Origin: Symsagittifera roscoffensis
Taxonomy: Eukaryota > Xenacoelomorpha > Acoela > Convolutidae
Reading direction: 5' to 3'
Assembly: GCF_963678635.1 (NCBI RefSeq)
Contig: NC_087065.1
Coordinates: forward strand, 67,487,374-67,551,373
DNA length: 64,000 nt
The notes beneath the pieces were generated by a model. It ran no database searches. It was not told the origin of the DNA and worked only from the letters and a program-made list of their open reading frames with translations. Below, piece by piece: positions 21,901 through 30,619 of this stretch (position 1 is the first letter of the stretch; each line of letters opens with the position of its first letter). A program made the position numbers and the translations under genes.

Positions 21901-23509
21901 CAGCTTATCAAAATGGTGTGGTATGTTAATTTCTTCATGTATTGATTATAAAAGTAACTATTTTTAACCAGAGATCCAGAGCCAAAGAGTGACAATTTTT
22001 GCTGTAATTCATTCATGTAAAATTCAGTCATGAATCAAAGTGTGATGGATGTGAATTATTTGGTTTAAAGTGCATGGTATTCCAAATGTTTCGAAACTAT
22101 TGAGAGCTGATATAACTAGCGAGCATAAAAATTGATCGAAATGTATTCGTAACTAATTAAATTTACTCAGAATATGATTCGGAAATTCATTTCATGAATA
22201 ACAAGGCTGGTCTGGTCGTATCAGGGCGAAGCTTCTACCATTTGTAGTCTATGAAATAGTGTTTGGATTTAAAAATGATGACACTTCAAAAAACAAGAAA
22301 AAATAGCTAAGATAAATTTCGCGTCTAATACTTTAGTAATCAGACTATCTGAGCCATATTATCTTAACTACACGTCAATTACAACGACATATTTACCGCT
22401 CTAATTGTCCCAAATTGGCCTTTTCAAAAAGCCCCATTTTTATTCTTTAAAAAAATGTCGCAGATGAAGTTCGGGGAATCAATAGCTTTCAAATGATATG
22501 ATGCAAAAATTCGAGTTAGTCTGATTGAAAAGAAAAAGAACACACCGAGCTCGAATATTCAGTCACTAACTGCGGAAGTCGGAACAATAAAGCTATGGTA
22601 TAGTTTGTGTGGTTTTTTTGGAGAAGGCGGGGTCTATTTTCTAAGAATTGAAACTCGATCTGGGATTTTATAAAATAATTTTCAAGGCTTATATGTGATT
22701 AAAGCTAATGTATTACTTTCATGATTAGTAGAAGCTAAATCGTCAATAGTAACAGAAGCTGATTTTTTTTGGGGGGGGGGATCGGACGCCTCTTCTCAGG
22801 GATTGGACCACTCACCACCATAGGATCTGCCCTTTGGTACTAATATACGACATTAATTTGAGGCTGGCCGACTGTAATTTTTTCCTGCTGACGCCTTCAG
22901 TGTCAATACATACTAATTTTGATGGGAGATCGCGAGCCGAAAAAACGCGTTTTTTCCAGCTTTCCAAAAAGTGCCTAAGAACGTCTTCTGGTCTGTTTTT
23001 TTTTTTTAAATATTCGTCTGTGGCAAGGAATTGTGTTGGCAAACTAGGATCTTAATGGTATTTTAGAACAGCCCGGAAAATTACTTAAGAAGTTAGTCAA
23101 CCTAAAAACAATCGACCAAAATTTCGAAATTGTTCAGAAAATCCGCCCTTCCAAAAAATCTTATATTCTCGCTTGGGTGTAATGTTATTAACGAGGTTTT
23201 TTGTAATGCCTTTTGTAATGTTAGTAAGGAGTTTTTTGTTTCGAAAGGTGGACGACTTATATGAAGCACGTAGTCGACTTAGTGCGGAAGTGGCCGACAA
23301 CTCGACCCTTATACGTAGTATGGTTGTGAAGGCCGAAGACGCGAGGCTGTTAGGCGACTGGAAAGGTATGCGAAATACATACTCGCAGCTGTACACTACA
23401 AATCAAGGTCTCATTAATAGCTACAACATACGCTGCCAGAACCAGTCAGACCTGATGGCTGCTCTAAAACTGGTCAACCAGATCATCCAGAGAACAGCCA
23501 ATTTGAGAG
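8255..23509 (+). CDS. BBS2: BBS2, BBSome subunit (partial; N-terminal and last exons not found)
   Basis: Joined exons encode ~540 residues (plus up to 70 from two extra exons) that track vertebrate BBS2 from about residue 160 to about 690 of ~720. BBS2 is a structural subunit of the BBSome, the coat that moves membrane proteins through the cilium. Exons: 8255-8395, 8723-8827, 9331-9495, 9881-9938, 10091-10230, 10574-10630, 10714-10773, 11304-11401, 11655-11765, 12261-12396, 14087-14227, 15835-15945, 16501-16599, 17945-18085, 23248-23509. All have AG/GT borders, and the reading phase is consistent throughout. Diagnostic stretches are VGSEDYDIRIF, NGTVGVYEK, LTQKKQN, VVVFAEGIF, VFELSKQLPKFSM, RTDDIELAGD and KAEDARLLGD. 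The residues before 8255 were not found within the window. The short C-terminal exon after 23509 was not found either. Read-through into the last intron would add 15 residues before a stop. Confidence 0.93.
10091..11765 (+). CDS. BBS2: BBS2 exons coding the coiled coil and GAE domain (5 exons)
   Basis: Exons 10091-10230, 10574-10630, 10714-10773, 11304-11401 and 11655-11765. The first carries the predicted coiled coil (VRSLTQKKQNMEMEMKN), matching RELSQKKQNLLLELRN of human BBS2. The 57- and 60-bp exons code a poorly conserved linker. The fourth holds the best-conserved GAE (gamma-adaptin ear-like) strand, VIKAVVVFAEGIFPGESHV. The fifth holds LDLHMKIFVGHKT. A decayed CAGGGGCGGAT-type MITE (10972-11230) ends ~70 bases before the 11304 acceptor. 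Confidence 0.9.
10803..10853 (-). repeat. Tiny deletion derivative of the terminal-hairpin repeat
   Basis: Joins one end of the family (AAGGCTGCTCGTAT) directly to the other (TTCCGTAACTTTCTT...CGGAACA). The complete copies at 25357-25884 and 41779-42313 have ~480 bp between these ends. Confidence 0.6.
10972..11230 (+). mobile_element. Decayed CAGGGGCGGAT-type hAT-like MITE in BBS2 intron
   Basis: Shares with the reference copy (46160-46574) the GCGCGCGCCGAAC block, AAAAAGTGCCCCCAAATGAC, the CAGGGTCTTTTTCTAG block and the end TCTTAGATCCGCCCC. The left end is truncated. Confidence 0.7.
12261..14227 (+). CDS. BBS2: BBS2 exons coding the platform region (2 exons)
   Basis: Exon 12261-12396 encodes VFELSKQLPKFSMFL, nearly the human VFELTRQLPRFSMY. 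Exon 14087-14227 encodes WLNMVFLLEEKPPED and FTYLRTGEHLSI, matching VWLGQNFLLPED and FTSLRNGGHLHI. Both end in phase 0. Between them lies a 1.7-kb intron filled by a MITE with a nested element and a 250-bp-arm palindrome, then a hairpin and a tRNA-like segment. Confidence 0.9.
12511..13074. repeat. Long palindrome, ~250-bp arms, 63-bp loop
   Basis: Left arm 12511-12760 and right arm 12824-13074 are reverse complements with few differences. The arms start TTCGCTGTAAAATATG / CATATTTTACAGCGAA and end TTGTTATAAATTAT / ATAATTTATAACAA. The arms cross the border between the host MITE and the nested element. Confidence 0.85.
12592..13143 (+). mobile_element. Nested hAT-like element with 8-bp TSD and internal inverted duplication
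   Basis: Begins CAGGGGTATTCAAAAATTAA and ends TTAATTTTTGAACATCCCTG, so the TIR is CAGGG(G)AT.TTCAAAAATTAAT. It is flanked by a perfect 8-bp repeat ATGACAAC (12584-12591 and 13144-13151) inside the host MITE. The interior is rich in AATTAATTGCAATTAATT. The inner part is an inverted duplication that also contains a reversed piece of the host MITE. Confidence 0.8.
13844..13926. repeat. Hairpin, 27-bp arms
   Basis: TTTAGTTAACGTTAAATAAT..CCTC pairs with GAGG..ATTATTTAAGGTTAACTAAA with one mismatch around a 29-base loop. It lies just upstream of the tRNA-like segment and may be part of the same short element. Confidence 0.85.
13966..14033 (-). other. tRNA-like / tRNA-derived SINE head
   Basis: On the minus strand it has an A-box-like TGGTGCATCGGTAGTG and a B-box-like GGGTTCAAATCG at the right spacing, with a perfect GCAATCAT/ATGATTGC palindrome where the anticodon and variable arms would lie. 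Stem pairing is imperfect, so it is a pseudo-tRNA or SINE head rather than a working tRNA gene. Confidence 0.45.
14425..14880 (+). repeat. Terminal-hairpin repeat family, copy missing its right end
   Basis: Starts TTGTTCCGACTTTCGTAACG and follows the 41779-42313 copy for about 330 bp (CAGACAAATTTCGACTTTTT, ACTAGCCATTTTTGA, GATATATTTCGCG). It then passes into tandem repeats of TTATCTTTTTATACTTTA and GACGCGGTAATTGATTTG. Confidence 0.75.
14890..14942. repeat. Hairpin ATGTCGCCAAAAAC...GTTTTTGGCGACAT
   Basis: Arms of ~21 bp with one mismatch around TGATTAATTG. It ends the decayed repeat copy in this BBS2 intron. Confidence 0.8.
15835..15945 (+). CDS. BBS2: BBS2 extra exon a (37 codons, in-frame cassette)
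   Basis: Preceded by ...GGTTTGCAG and followed by GTATAC. It begins NLQQSQK and ends GSDNSSCAIWK. It has no stop, starts and ends in phase 0, and shares its last ten residues with exon 16501-16599 (ASDNSSCAIWK). In human BBS2, as I remember it, the flanking sequences join directly (IKLSGE to ITINTDDIDLAG), so these residues are an insertion in the platform region. Whether it is used constitutively or as an alternative to its neighbour cannot be seen from DNA alone. A 17-nt part of it (15897-15913) has an exact inverted copy in the following intron. Confidence 0.7.
16501..16599 (+). CDS. BBS2: BBS2 extra exon b (33 codons, in-frame cassette)
   Basis: Preceded by a strong polypyrimidine tract and AG (ATTTTTTCAG), followed by GTAGTT. 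Begins QMDVFVGPFS and ends ASDNSSCAIWK. It is phase 0-0 like exon 15835-15945, and its last ~33 bases are nearly the same at the DNA level (TCAGATAA..TC.TCATGTGCAAT.TGGAAG), while the first two thirds differ. This fits a tandem exon duplication. Confidence 0.7.
17364..17674. repeat. Inverted repeat with 42-bp arms in BBS2 intron
   Basis: AGAATGGTCTAAGAGCAGAA...(17364-17405) is exactly reversed at 17633-17674, separated by 227 bp. It lies downstream of extra exon b and upstream of exon 17945. Confidence 0.88.
17945..18085 (+). CDS. BBS2: BBS2 exon with RTDDIELAGD
   Basis: Exon after CATCTAG, before GTTGGA, 47 codons, phase 0-0. It encodes TFRTDDIELAGDLVQSL, matching TINTDDIDLAGDIIQSM of human, then VEADFP-like CEAHFPHVLYNL. 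It is followed by a 5.2-kb intron that contains the MULE insertion and several MITE copies. Confidence 0.92.
18797..19891 (+). CDS. FLYWCH-MULE transposase, internally deleted
   Basis: Open frame of ~364 residues from ATG 18797 (a possible upstream extension has no ATG). The N-terminus has a FLYWCH-type zinc finger: GHEYYLKRK, then W-x-C, C and H-x-H (WNCAKYQTHKCRA ... RGQHNHD). The C-terminal part is MULE transposase: ILLDFEQAAIQAF (a catalytic Asp), GCFFHLSQ (the C-x-x-H motif) and TTNAVEGWHYG (the catalytic Glu). Between EEVPD and SRPEK the ~90-100 residues that normally hold the first catalytic Asp are missing, yet the frame stays open. The element is probably not autonomous, but the absence of stops suggests a recent insertion or continuing protein use. 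Confidence 0.85.
   Translation: MFEASFHFTLSSKDKQMLVVSGHEYYLKRKNKTTTNWNCAKYQTHKCRATAITEGENFIETRGQHNHDISTGKPDARLVLKNIKELSDSNTPTVAVATAIQPITDNIATQLALPSKENLVRTAQRARKQREEVPDSRPEKILLDFEQAAIQAFQKNFPETKLSGCFFHLSQSFMRKIGELGLKKDYETNHEFALALKMLPALAFEKEEEIGNSYDKIVEEIQIVCDRTIKESEKIAKVDELCLYFGSNYIKSLVPNREALFPPSLWNQRDAASSGLARTTNAVEGWHYGIQSYFSGSHPSIWKVIANLQKDASVQKLNFYNASSGHQFTKKKKYRVLNEKVQNIMHVYEEKTDLHFFRAMANLS
20141..20212 (-). other. tRNA-like sequence inside the MULE
   Basis: The minus strand reads GGCCTCATGGTATAATGGTT ... GGATCGAATCCC TGGCGGC, with A- and B-box-like blocks 34 bases apart and an anticodon-loop-like CTCAAAA. The acceptor pairs at 5 of 7 positions and the T stem is poor. It is a degenerate tRNA or tRNA-derived piece carried by the transposon. 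Confidence 0.45.
21186..21530 (+). repeat. Decayed CAGGGGCGGAT-family MITE copy
   Basis: Interior blocks shared with 46160-46574: GAGGGGGAGCGTGCACCGAG, AACGCAATTTTTTGGTTG, GGCGCGGAAAATTTTGGCAA and GAGCTCAGAAAATCAATTT. Ends not preserved. Confidence 0.65.
22205..22590 (-). repeat. Terminal-hairpin repeat family, diverged copy
   Basis: Starts with GGTCGTATCAGGGCGAAG and ends near GAAGTCGGAACAATAAAG, with a shortened, diverged interior (CGCTCTAATTGTCCCAAATT). Confidence 0.6.
22765..23170 (+). repeat. CAGGGGCGGAT-family MITE copy next to BBS2 exon
   Basis: Poly-G start, then blocks matching 46160-46574: CCTTTGGTACTAATATACGA, TTGATGGGAGATCGCGAGCC, AAAAAGTGCCTAAGAACGTC and TCAACCTAAAAACAATCGAC. 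Ends ~80 bases before the 23248 acceptor. Confidence 0.7.
23248..23509 (+). CDS. BBS2: BBS2 helical C-terminal exon
   Basis: Acceptor TTTCGAAAG, donor after AGAG|GTAACA. Encodes VDDLYEARSRLSAEVADNST...VKAEDARLLGDWKGM...INSYNIRC...KLVNQIIQRTANLR, aligned over its whole length with the human C-terminal helical hairpin. It ends one base into a codon, so at least one more coding exon (~30 codons in other animals) should follow. I could not identify it in the window. Confidence 0.92.
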
Positions 23510-25356
23510 GTAACAAGAACTATTTTAGGGTTTTCCTTGTTAAGTGTCAATGAACGAAGTTTTTTTTTAAAGCTATAAGTATTAAAAGTTTTTCGCTGTT
23601 TGAATTTTGATTTCTTTTTAATTTTGGTTCAAACTCATTTGCTGAAAGGAATGCACATAACGCTCTCCAATAATGAAAGTTCAAGTGGCGCTATTAAACG
23701 TGAATGACTTTCAAAAATGGAATTAACTTGGAAATCCCAACCAACGGAATAATAATTAGCTATTTTGCAATGTTTTCTTCAAATCTGGAAACTTGAATAT
23801 TTCGGTGATTGATTCCAAATTGAAAAATTTGATCCTTGTTTCTCTTTAGTGGGGACCGAGAAGAGTAAAGTGATTGATTGTGGGCGACTTGCAATAAAAG
23901 AATCGAAGATAACTGTGTTCGAACAGTACTTAGTGGCAAAATAAACTAGCAAAACTATCATCTCAGTCGTCTGATTGAATGGCACTGATTCAGGAATGAG
24001 TGAAATTATTTAGGTGCTATCTGTTCATAACTTCATCTTCATGTCAATATTGTAAATTCTGTAAAAAATGATGGCAGGTTTGATTAAATGTTTTTTTCTT
24101 CGTAAGTTAGTCTTTTAGCTTGAGACAAATTAGTTACTGGCCAAGTTCATCAGTTCTGGCATGTTGGAATTATTGCAATATCAGTTGATTTCCAGAATTT
24201 TATCACTCACTGGTGACCGTGCTTGCTTTTCTTGCAAAGCTTCCTTTCATTAAAAATTAACATGCGAAAAAATTCGAGCGTGCTTCAATAATCTGATAGC
24301 TGCAGCCTAACAAGATGTTAGCCTCCTAATTCACTGGCTTGGATGTAATTTTTACCCATAATAAAAATTAAAAAATGTATAAAATTGGACAATTCGATTT
24401 CTCTCCACCTTTGAACTCTTTGGCAACTAGAAAAATAAAAATGAACTTTCATTGGTTTTGGTCGTGTGGTTGTTTCAGGAAAAATACTTAATTGTACACG
24501 CTGAAATTACTGTTTTAGTAAGTTTCGATTCCTTTGTTAGTTCACTTCAAATTCATTTTAAAGTTCATCAAATCTGTAGTGTAAAAGTATGAAAGTCGCA
24601 AGAAAAATAAATAGATTCTAGTTTTCTGAATTCCCTGAAGAATTAAAAGTTACCTATTGATCCAGTTTTCTCCAAATGGGATAATTTTGAGAAAGAAGTG
24701 TCAATTATGCACAATTCATGATTTCAAACATTTTGAACGCGTTATAGTTTCTTATTTGAAAGTTTCAACTAAAATTCGAATACATGCAATCAAGTTTTTC
24801 AGGTGCGATGAATGAAGTTCAGGCTTAGATACAGGTCCTGAAATGTTTTTTTTTTTGCTGGAAATATTTTTACTTCAGGCTCATGAATAGTTTGTCGCTG
24901 TTTGGCTGCTAATATCTTCTTAAGTTAATTTCCTTTGTTAAATTAAAGTCAGCTCTATTTTTGAACAGCAAAAGTGTAATGGTGACGAAAAACGTGATCT
25001 ACTTTGAAAGGGGAATTTAGTTTCCAGATTTCCCAAAGGAAAAGAATTTCACTTCATGATCCAGTTAATAATTAGGTTTAACACAGTAAACAAAATTCGC
25101 GGAACACAAATTTATCACGCTTGTTATGTTAACTTGTAGTTTTTGTGGAATGTTTTGGCGGTAGATTTGTCAAGAAAACTTCGAATTTACCTTGTATCAA
25201 AAAATCAATGATTAAAAAATAAGAAATCGAAGTTTATGACAAATCTACTGCTATAACCAATCGAATATAACAAGAAAACAGTCATAACAAAAGGATGATC
25301 TGTTAGTTCCCATCACAATGTGTTCAAACAAAATAATTCAATTCTTAAATTTAAAC
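23510..25356 (+). other. Non-coding; start of the last BBS2 intron
   Basis: AT-rich, no ORF or RNA gene seen. A ~23-bp imperfect inverted repeat (GTAGATTTGTCAAGAAAACTT / AAGTTTATGACAAATCTAC) lies at about 25162-25247. I looked for the missing BBS2 C-terminal exon and did not find one. Confidence 0.4.
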
Positions 25357-25884
25357 AAGACTGCTCGTATCAGGGCGAAGCCCTGAATGTTCCGACCGCC
25401 TTTTAATGTTTATGGAGCAGTAATAACATTTAAGAAATTAAATGAAATAAAACAAACTGAAATTTTTTTTCTAAAATTTGAATTTTTAAATGAAAATCAT
25501 CCCCCCACACGCCATATAAAAACGAAAGGATAGATTTCGCTCCTTGTAATAAATCAATTATGGCAAATAAGCTTCTTTCAACCAATTTGGAGCGATTTCT
25601 AAGACGGATTAATTCTCCGCTTACGCGTTAATAGCGCGAAATATATCGCCCGTTAATTGTCCCAAATTGGCCAAAATGGCAAGCTTTAAACCCCCGTAAC
25701 TTTACAAAAAGTGATCACAGGTGAAATATCTTTCAAATTTAAGCCCAGGACAACAATATCTTTCGAATGATATAAAAAAGTTCCGTCAAAAATGGCTAGT
25801 TAAAAAGTCGAAATTTGTCTGAAGAAAAAAAAACCCACCCCGAGCAAAAATATTCCGTTACTTTGGTATCGAAAGTCGGAACAA
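25357..25884 (-). repeat. Terminal-hairpin repeat family, complete copy (reverse)
   Basis: 528 bp. One end is AAGACTGCTCGTATCAGGGC with the hairpin CAGGGCGAAGCCCTG. The other is TTACTTTGGTATCGAAAGTC GGAACAA, which also folds (CTTT..GGTA..CGAAAG). Same length and ends as 41779-42313. Non-coding. It does not clearly fit a known class from what can be seen. Confidence 0.75.
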
Positions 25885-27180
25885 CAACGAATTTTAACAA
25901 CAAATTTTGAAACTTACTAAACCAAATACGTTTTTAAATATCAGACAAATCGATCAAAAGTGAGTTACTTCCGAATGAAGCAAGCATTGCCAGCTAATAG
26001 ACACGTAATTATTACTGAGCTGTCTCAAACTATGCTGAACATTTTTATGTATCTCTTGAATGTTTTTCATTTCAGTCAAAAAATTTCAGGCTCGTGTTTA
26101 ACATAATTGATTAGCGTTTTTACGCTTAAAAACAGTTTTGCTTAGAAAAGATAAAAGTGTTGGTTAAAACGAGTCAAACCAAAGCGTATACGTTTTTTGT
26201 CGGTTCTGTCGAAGCAAATCTTTGCTTTTCAAGTTCATTGAAGCATTTGCTTAAGCTAAAGAAGCAGTTTACAATAGAGCAGCAAAGTTTTTTTTAACCT
26301 CGACCAATGCAAAACAAACGGATAAGACAAGTCGTCGAATCACTCAAAAATTCCTAAATCGTGCTTCCTAGTTCTCGGGTTGTTGCACTTGGCTTTCCTC
26401 TCGCCGTCCAGATTTTGCACTAAACAATTTTTGTCTCTGGAATTCAATGAAATTAAGAGTTTACAACGAAATTTTTTTCATAAACTTTACAAGAATTGGC
26501 GGCATTGGAACTTGAAGATAGAATGCTCAAGAAAGAAATTTTTTGAGGTGACAGGGTGAAATAGAGCACGCGTAATTAAATTATGCATAGAATGAGGTTT
26601 GTTCAGCTAGAGTGGAAAACAAACTCAAAAAACATCTAATGATTCATCTATGTTTCGAACTGTTTACATAATCTGTTTTCTGAACATTCTCTAAAAAATG
26701 ATGAAAACATTTTCTTGGTAATTTTTTTCTGAAGAATCAAAAATCGCAGAAGAAATTTATTAGTTCAGAGAAGCTTTATTTGTCTCTCAACAACGTGCAT
26801 CTTGATTTGCAAAGCTTCAAGAAAAAATATCTTCAATCAAAGCTTCAGAAAAAATAAATGTTGTCGAGATAATTCAGTTGAAATCCCTTTTCGGGACACC
26901 CTTTATCTGTGTAGCTGATTCAATTCAAAACGCTAACAAGAATAACCGGTTGTTATGCAAGTAGCACACAAAATTTCGACGGCAAAGATTCAAGATTAGA
27001 AAAACGAAATTAAAAGAAAAATTCAAAAGTGCTAAACTCCGGTGATTTTATTTAGAGAATGACTTGGTGAACCAACTGTAAAAGTGAGAAATAGTATCGC
27101 TAAAATAATCCTAAAAATTAATTGGTAAAACAATTATTGGTAAAAAAATTGTAGTAAGAACCAGCCTCCATCATAAAATG
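25885..27180 (+). other. Non-coding AT-rich spacer
   Basis: No ORF above noise and no recognised repeat. This is sequence between the hairpin repeat and the duplicated flank of the gypsy element. Confidence 0.4.
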
Positions 27181-27780
27181 GATAGTCTCCATTCTACGAA
27201 AATTTTTGTAACGTTTCGAAAATTGCTTAAGAAGCGAGAATGGGTTACAGTTATTTCATATATTGATGTGTTAACTTTATACTTCAAATACTTTTTTGAA
27301 AAAAAATATTGCCAACAAAAATTGCATATGTGGAGTTTAGGTGACGTTGTTTTTCATCACGACTACAAAATTTGTCCACATTAGAACTAGTTTTGGATTT
27401 TTTTTATATACTGCCCAAAAATAATTCTTTTTCTTTGCAATGTTTTTTTTTGCAATATTTTTTTTGAAAAAAAAAATAATGCCAAAAAAAGTTGCATACG
27501 GGGAGTTTAGGTGACGTTGTTTTTCATCACGACTACAAAACTTGTCCACAGTAGAACTAGTTTTGGATTTTTTTTTATATACTGCCCAAAAATAATTCTT
27601 TTTTTTTGCAATGTAAGAAAAACGAATCACAAATTGCTTTCTTCAAACAATGAATTTATCAGCGACTCGTCAGATATTGAAATTTTTCAGAAATGAAAAC
27701 TGAAAAAACATCCCAAACAGATAGATCATGATTCTCGGTCATTCGTGGTCAGATATGTCAATATTCTTGTTCATTCTGGG

Positions 27781-28030
27781 TGTGGTACTGCGCAGGTAAT
27801 AACCTTGATGCTATGCTTATGTTTTTAAGAATGAATGTATTATATTATCAGATCAAGGTCAAACTGTATCTAACCTTACCGCCAACCGTAGTTGGCAGAG
27901 TTCACTATTCAAGAGCGTGACTCAGCAGCTAAATCTCTAAGAGAACAAATACACGTTCTCAGAACTACTTGAATTAAACATTTTGTAAACTTATTATTCT
28001 ATATAACCCAGAGTTCCTTAGAGTATCACA
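27781..28030 (+). repeat. Gypsy LTR, copy 1 (5' outer)
   Basis: Starts TGTGGTACTGCGCAGG, contains CTTACCGCCAACCGTAGTTG and ends CCTTAGAGTATCACA. Preceded by CTGGG. No clear TGG-type primer binding site follows (next bases CAGCCAGCAGAG). Confidence 0.85.
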
Positions 28031-28454
28031 CAGCCAGCAGAGTTCTTCAGCCAAGATATCCAAACAGACATGGGAGTATCAGTCTTCTGGGCGACTGCAA
28101 ATTTAGACCTGCCCTAGCACTTCATTATTTGGCTAGAACAATTCCTGATGGTGGTAACAGTTAAAGAAATTGTCAACCCGAAATTACCACTGGAAGATCC
28201 AAAAAATCGAAATGGAAGAGCCTGCACCAAAACCAGAATCATCATGAATCTGAGAGGATGCGTTTGAAATAGCCGCAAGAGAACGCAGGAGTAGGTTAGC
28301 GTTTGGAGAAGTTCACAGGAAAATGAAAAAAGGCAAGCCAGAGGCCCAAAAGTTTGCCACAACATCTATTACTTCGAGCTACAAAAACAAATAGTTTCAG
28401 GCCTGTTCCTAGCATAGAAAAAAAGAGGTTTATACAAACAAAAGTCGCATGTGG

Positions 28455-29120
28455 AAATATAAAAGCTAACATTTAAAGATATAATTGAAATGGCAAAGAT
28501 TGCATTTGAAAAAGTAACGAGTGTCAATAACGACAGATTTAAAATATTCAACAAAACTCAACAACCAGTAAAGACTTTAGAAGCGTTCCACGAAGCAATA
28601 ATTGCACAAGCAGCCCGGTCAGAATTCGTAACGTTGGAGGATGAACGTGTAAGATACCTTTTCGTTTCAAGAATGAGAAATGCAAACTTAGAGGCAACAC
28701 TGACAGTGGAGAGCTTATCACCGTAGGAGATGCTCAACTTGCAATGATGTTCAAAAAAAAATTGACTTCGAGGTTTTTAATTATAACAATTTAATATTTG
28801 CAGGGTCAGCTTCATTGTCAACGAACCAAACGTCCAAAATAAAACAATAACCAATGAAATCGATTAAAAACACGATTTAACAAGGTTACAGAGGAGATAA
28901 CAGGGGAGAAAAGAAAACATGTAAAGATGTGGCAGAATTTTGTGCAAGACACTTAAAAAATTGTCCAGCAATGGAAAAATCAGGTACAAAACATGGAAAA
29001 TTAAAATTTCGTAGAGAATTTTGTTTCAAAGACTTCGACGAATTCGAAAATTTGTTGATAAAGGACGAATGGCATGAAATCAAAAAAAAGAAAAAATTTA
29101 AAACGGACCCTACACCATAG
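28455..29120 (+). pseudogene. Gypsy gag, copy 1 (capsid + zinc-knuckle remnant)
   Basis: Capsid-like frame 28490-28723 (FKIFNKTQQPVKTLEAFHEA and VRYLFVSRMRNANLE), with the spacing seen in gypsy Gag proteins. Then, after a frameshift, CKDVAEFCARHLKNCPAMEK and a KHGKLKFRREFC segment. The latter corresponds to a Cys/His knuckle that has lost part of its ligands. Confidence 0.7.
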
Positions 29121-29965
29121 TTTCTTCCCACTCCAGATTGGAAGGAACAGCAAAGATAGCTCTTGTTGCTCATGGACTCAAGAGTGTTACGACTGAACTA
29201 TATAATGCCAAAAAATTTTAAAAAAACGAAAAGAAAAAAAAAATCTTCTGAAAATGATTTTTTTTAAATTTCCGTTTTCTATCGTTATTTAGGTCAGTAA
29301 GGGATTGAACTGCTTCAAGAATTAGATATCATGACTGAAGTTTAATTGAACAGAAGTAAAATCTGTTGCATAATGAAAGAATAGCCAGCTAGAAGAAAAA
29401 CTGTGCCCTAAAACAAAAATCTTCACAAAATTTATTTGACGGTGAGAATTTTTCGAAATGTATTTCTTGAATCTGGATTACACTTCACGACGTATAAGTG
29501 TCTTTCAAAGAAGTTAAAAACTCGGCAAATGCCGTGGATAACTTCCATTCTACGAAAACTTTTGTAACGTTTTGAAACTTGCTTAAGAAGCGAGAATGGG
29601 TTACAGTTATTTCATATATTGATGTGTTAACTTTATACTTCAAATATTTTTTTTAAAAAAAACAATGCCAAAAAAAGTTGCATACGGGGAGTTTTGGTGA
29701 CGTTGTTTTTCATCACGACTACAAGACTTTTCCACAGTAGAACTAGTTTTGGATTTTTTTTTATATACTGCCCAAAAATAATTCTTTTTTTTGCAATGTA
29801 AGAAAAATGAATCACAAATTGCTTTCTTCAAACAATGAATTTATCAGCGACTCGTCAGATAAAAAAATGTTTCAGAAATGAAAACTGAAAAAACATCACA
29901 AACAGATAGATCATGATTCTCGGTCATTCTTGGTCAGATATGTCAAGATTCTTGTTCATTCTGGG

Positions 29966-30204
29966 TGTGGTACTGCACAGGTAACAACCTTGATGCTACA
30001 CTTATATTTTTAATAATGAATGTATTTTATTATCAGGTCAAGGTCAAGCTGCATCTAACCTTACCGCCAACCGTAGTTGGCAGAGTTCACTATGCAAGAG
30101 CGTGACTCGGCAGCTAAATCTCTAAGAGAACACATACACGTTTTGTATTGAACATTTAGTAAACTTGTTATTCTATTTATCCCAGAGTTCCTTAGAGTAT
30201 CACA
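29966..30204 (+). repeat. Gypsy LTR, copy 2 (internal duplicate)
   Basis: 239 bp, same ends as copy 1 and also preceded by CTGGG and the same flanking minisatellite sequence. It therefore arose by duplication of flank plus LTR, not by a separate insertion. Confidence 0.85.
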
Positions 30205-30619
30205 CAGCCAGCAGAGTTCTTCACCCAAGATAACCAAACAGACATGGGAATATCAGTCTTCTGGGCGACTGCAATTTCAGACCTGCCCTAGCACTTCAAT
30301 ATTTGGCTAGAACAATTGCTGATGGTGGTAACAGTTAAAGAAATTGTCAACCCAAATTTACCTGTGGAAGATCCAAAAAAAACGTATTGGAAGAGCCTGC
30401 ACTAAGACCAGAATCATCATGAAGCTGAAAGGGTGCTTCTGAAATAGCGGCAAGAGAACGCAGGAGTAGGTTAGCGTTTGGAAAAGTTTACAGGAAAATG
30501 AAGAAAAGCAGGCCAGAGGCCCAAAAGTTTGCCGCAACATCTATTACTTCGAGCTACAAAAACAAATAGTTTCAGGCCTGTTCCTAGCATAGAAAAAATG
30601 AGGTTTATACAAAAAAAAA

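Noticed and set aside
24478-26110. Several AG-bordered short frames (24479, 26077) as the last BBS2 exon
   Set aside because: They give only 8-9 residues before a stop and lack the conserved GKP...ACR.AI pattern expected.
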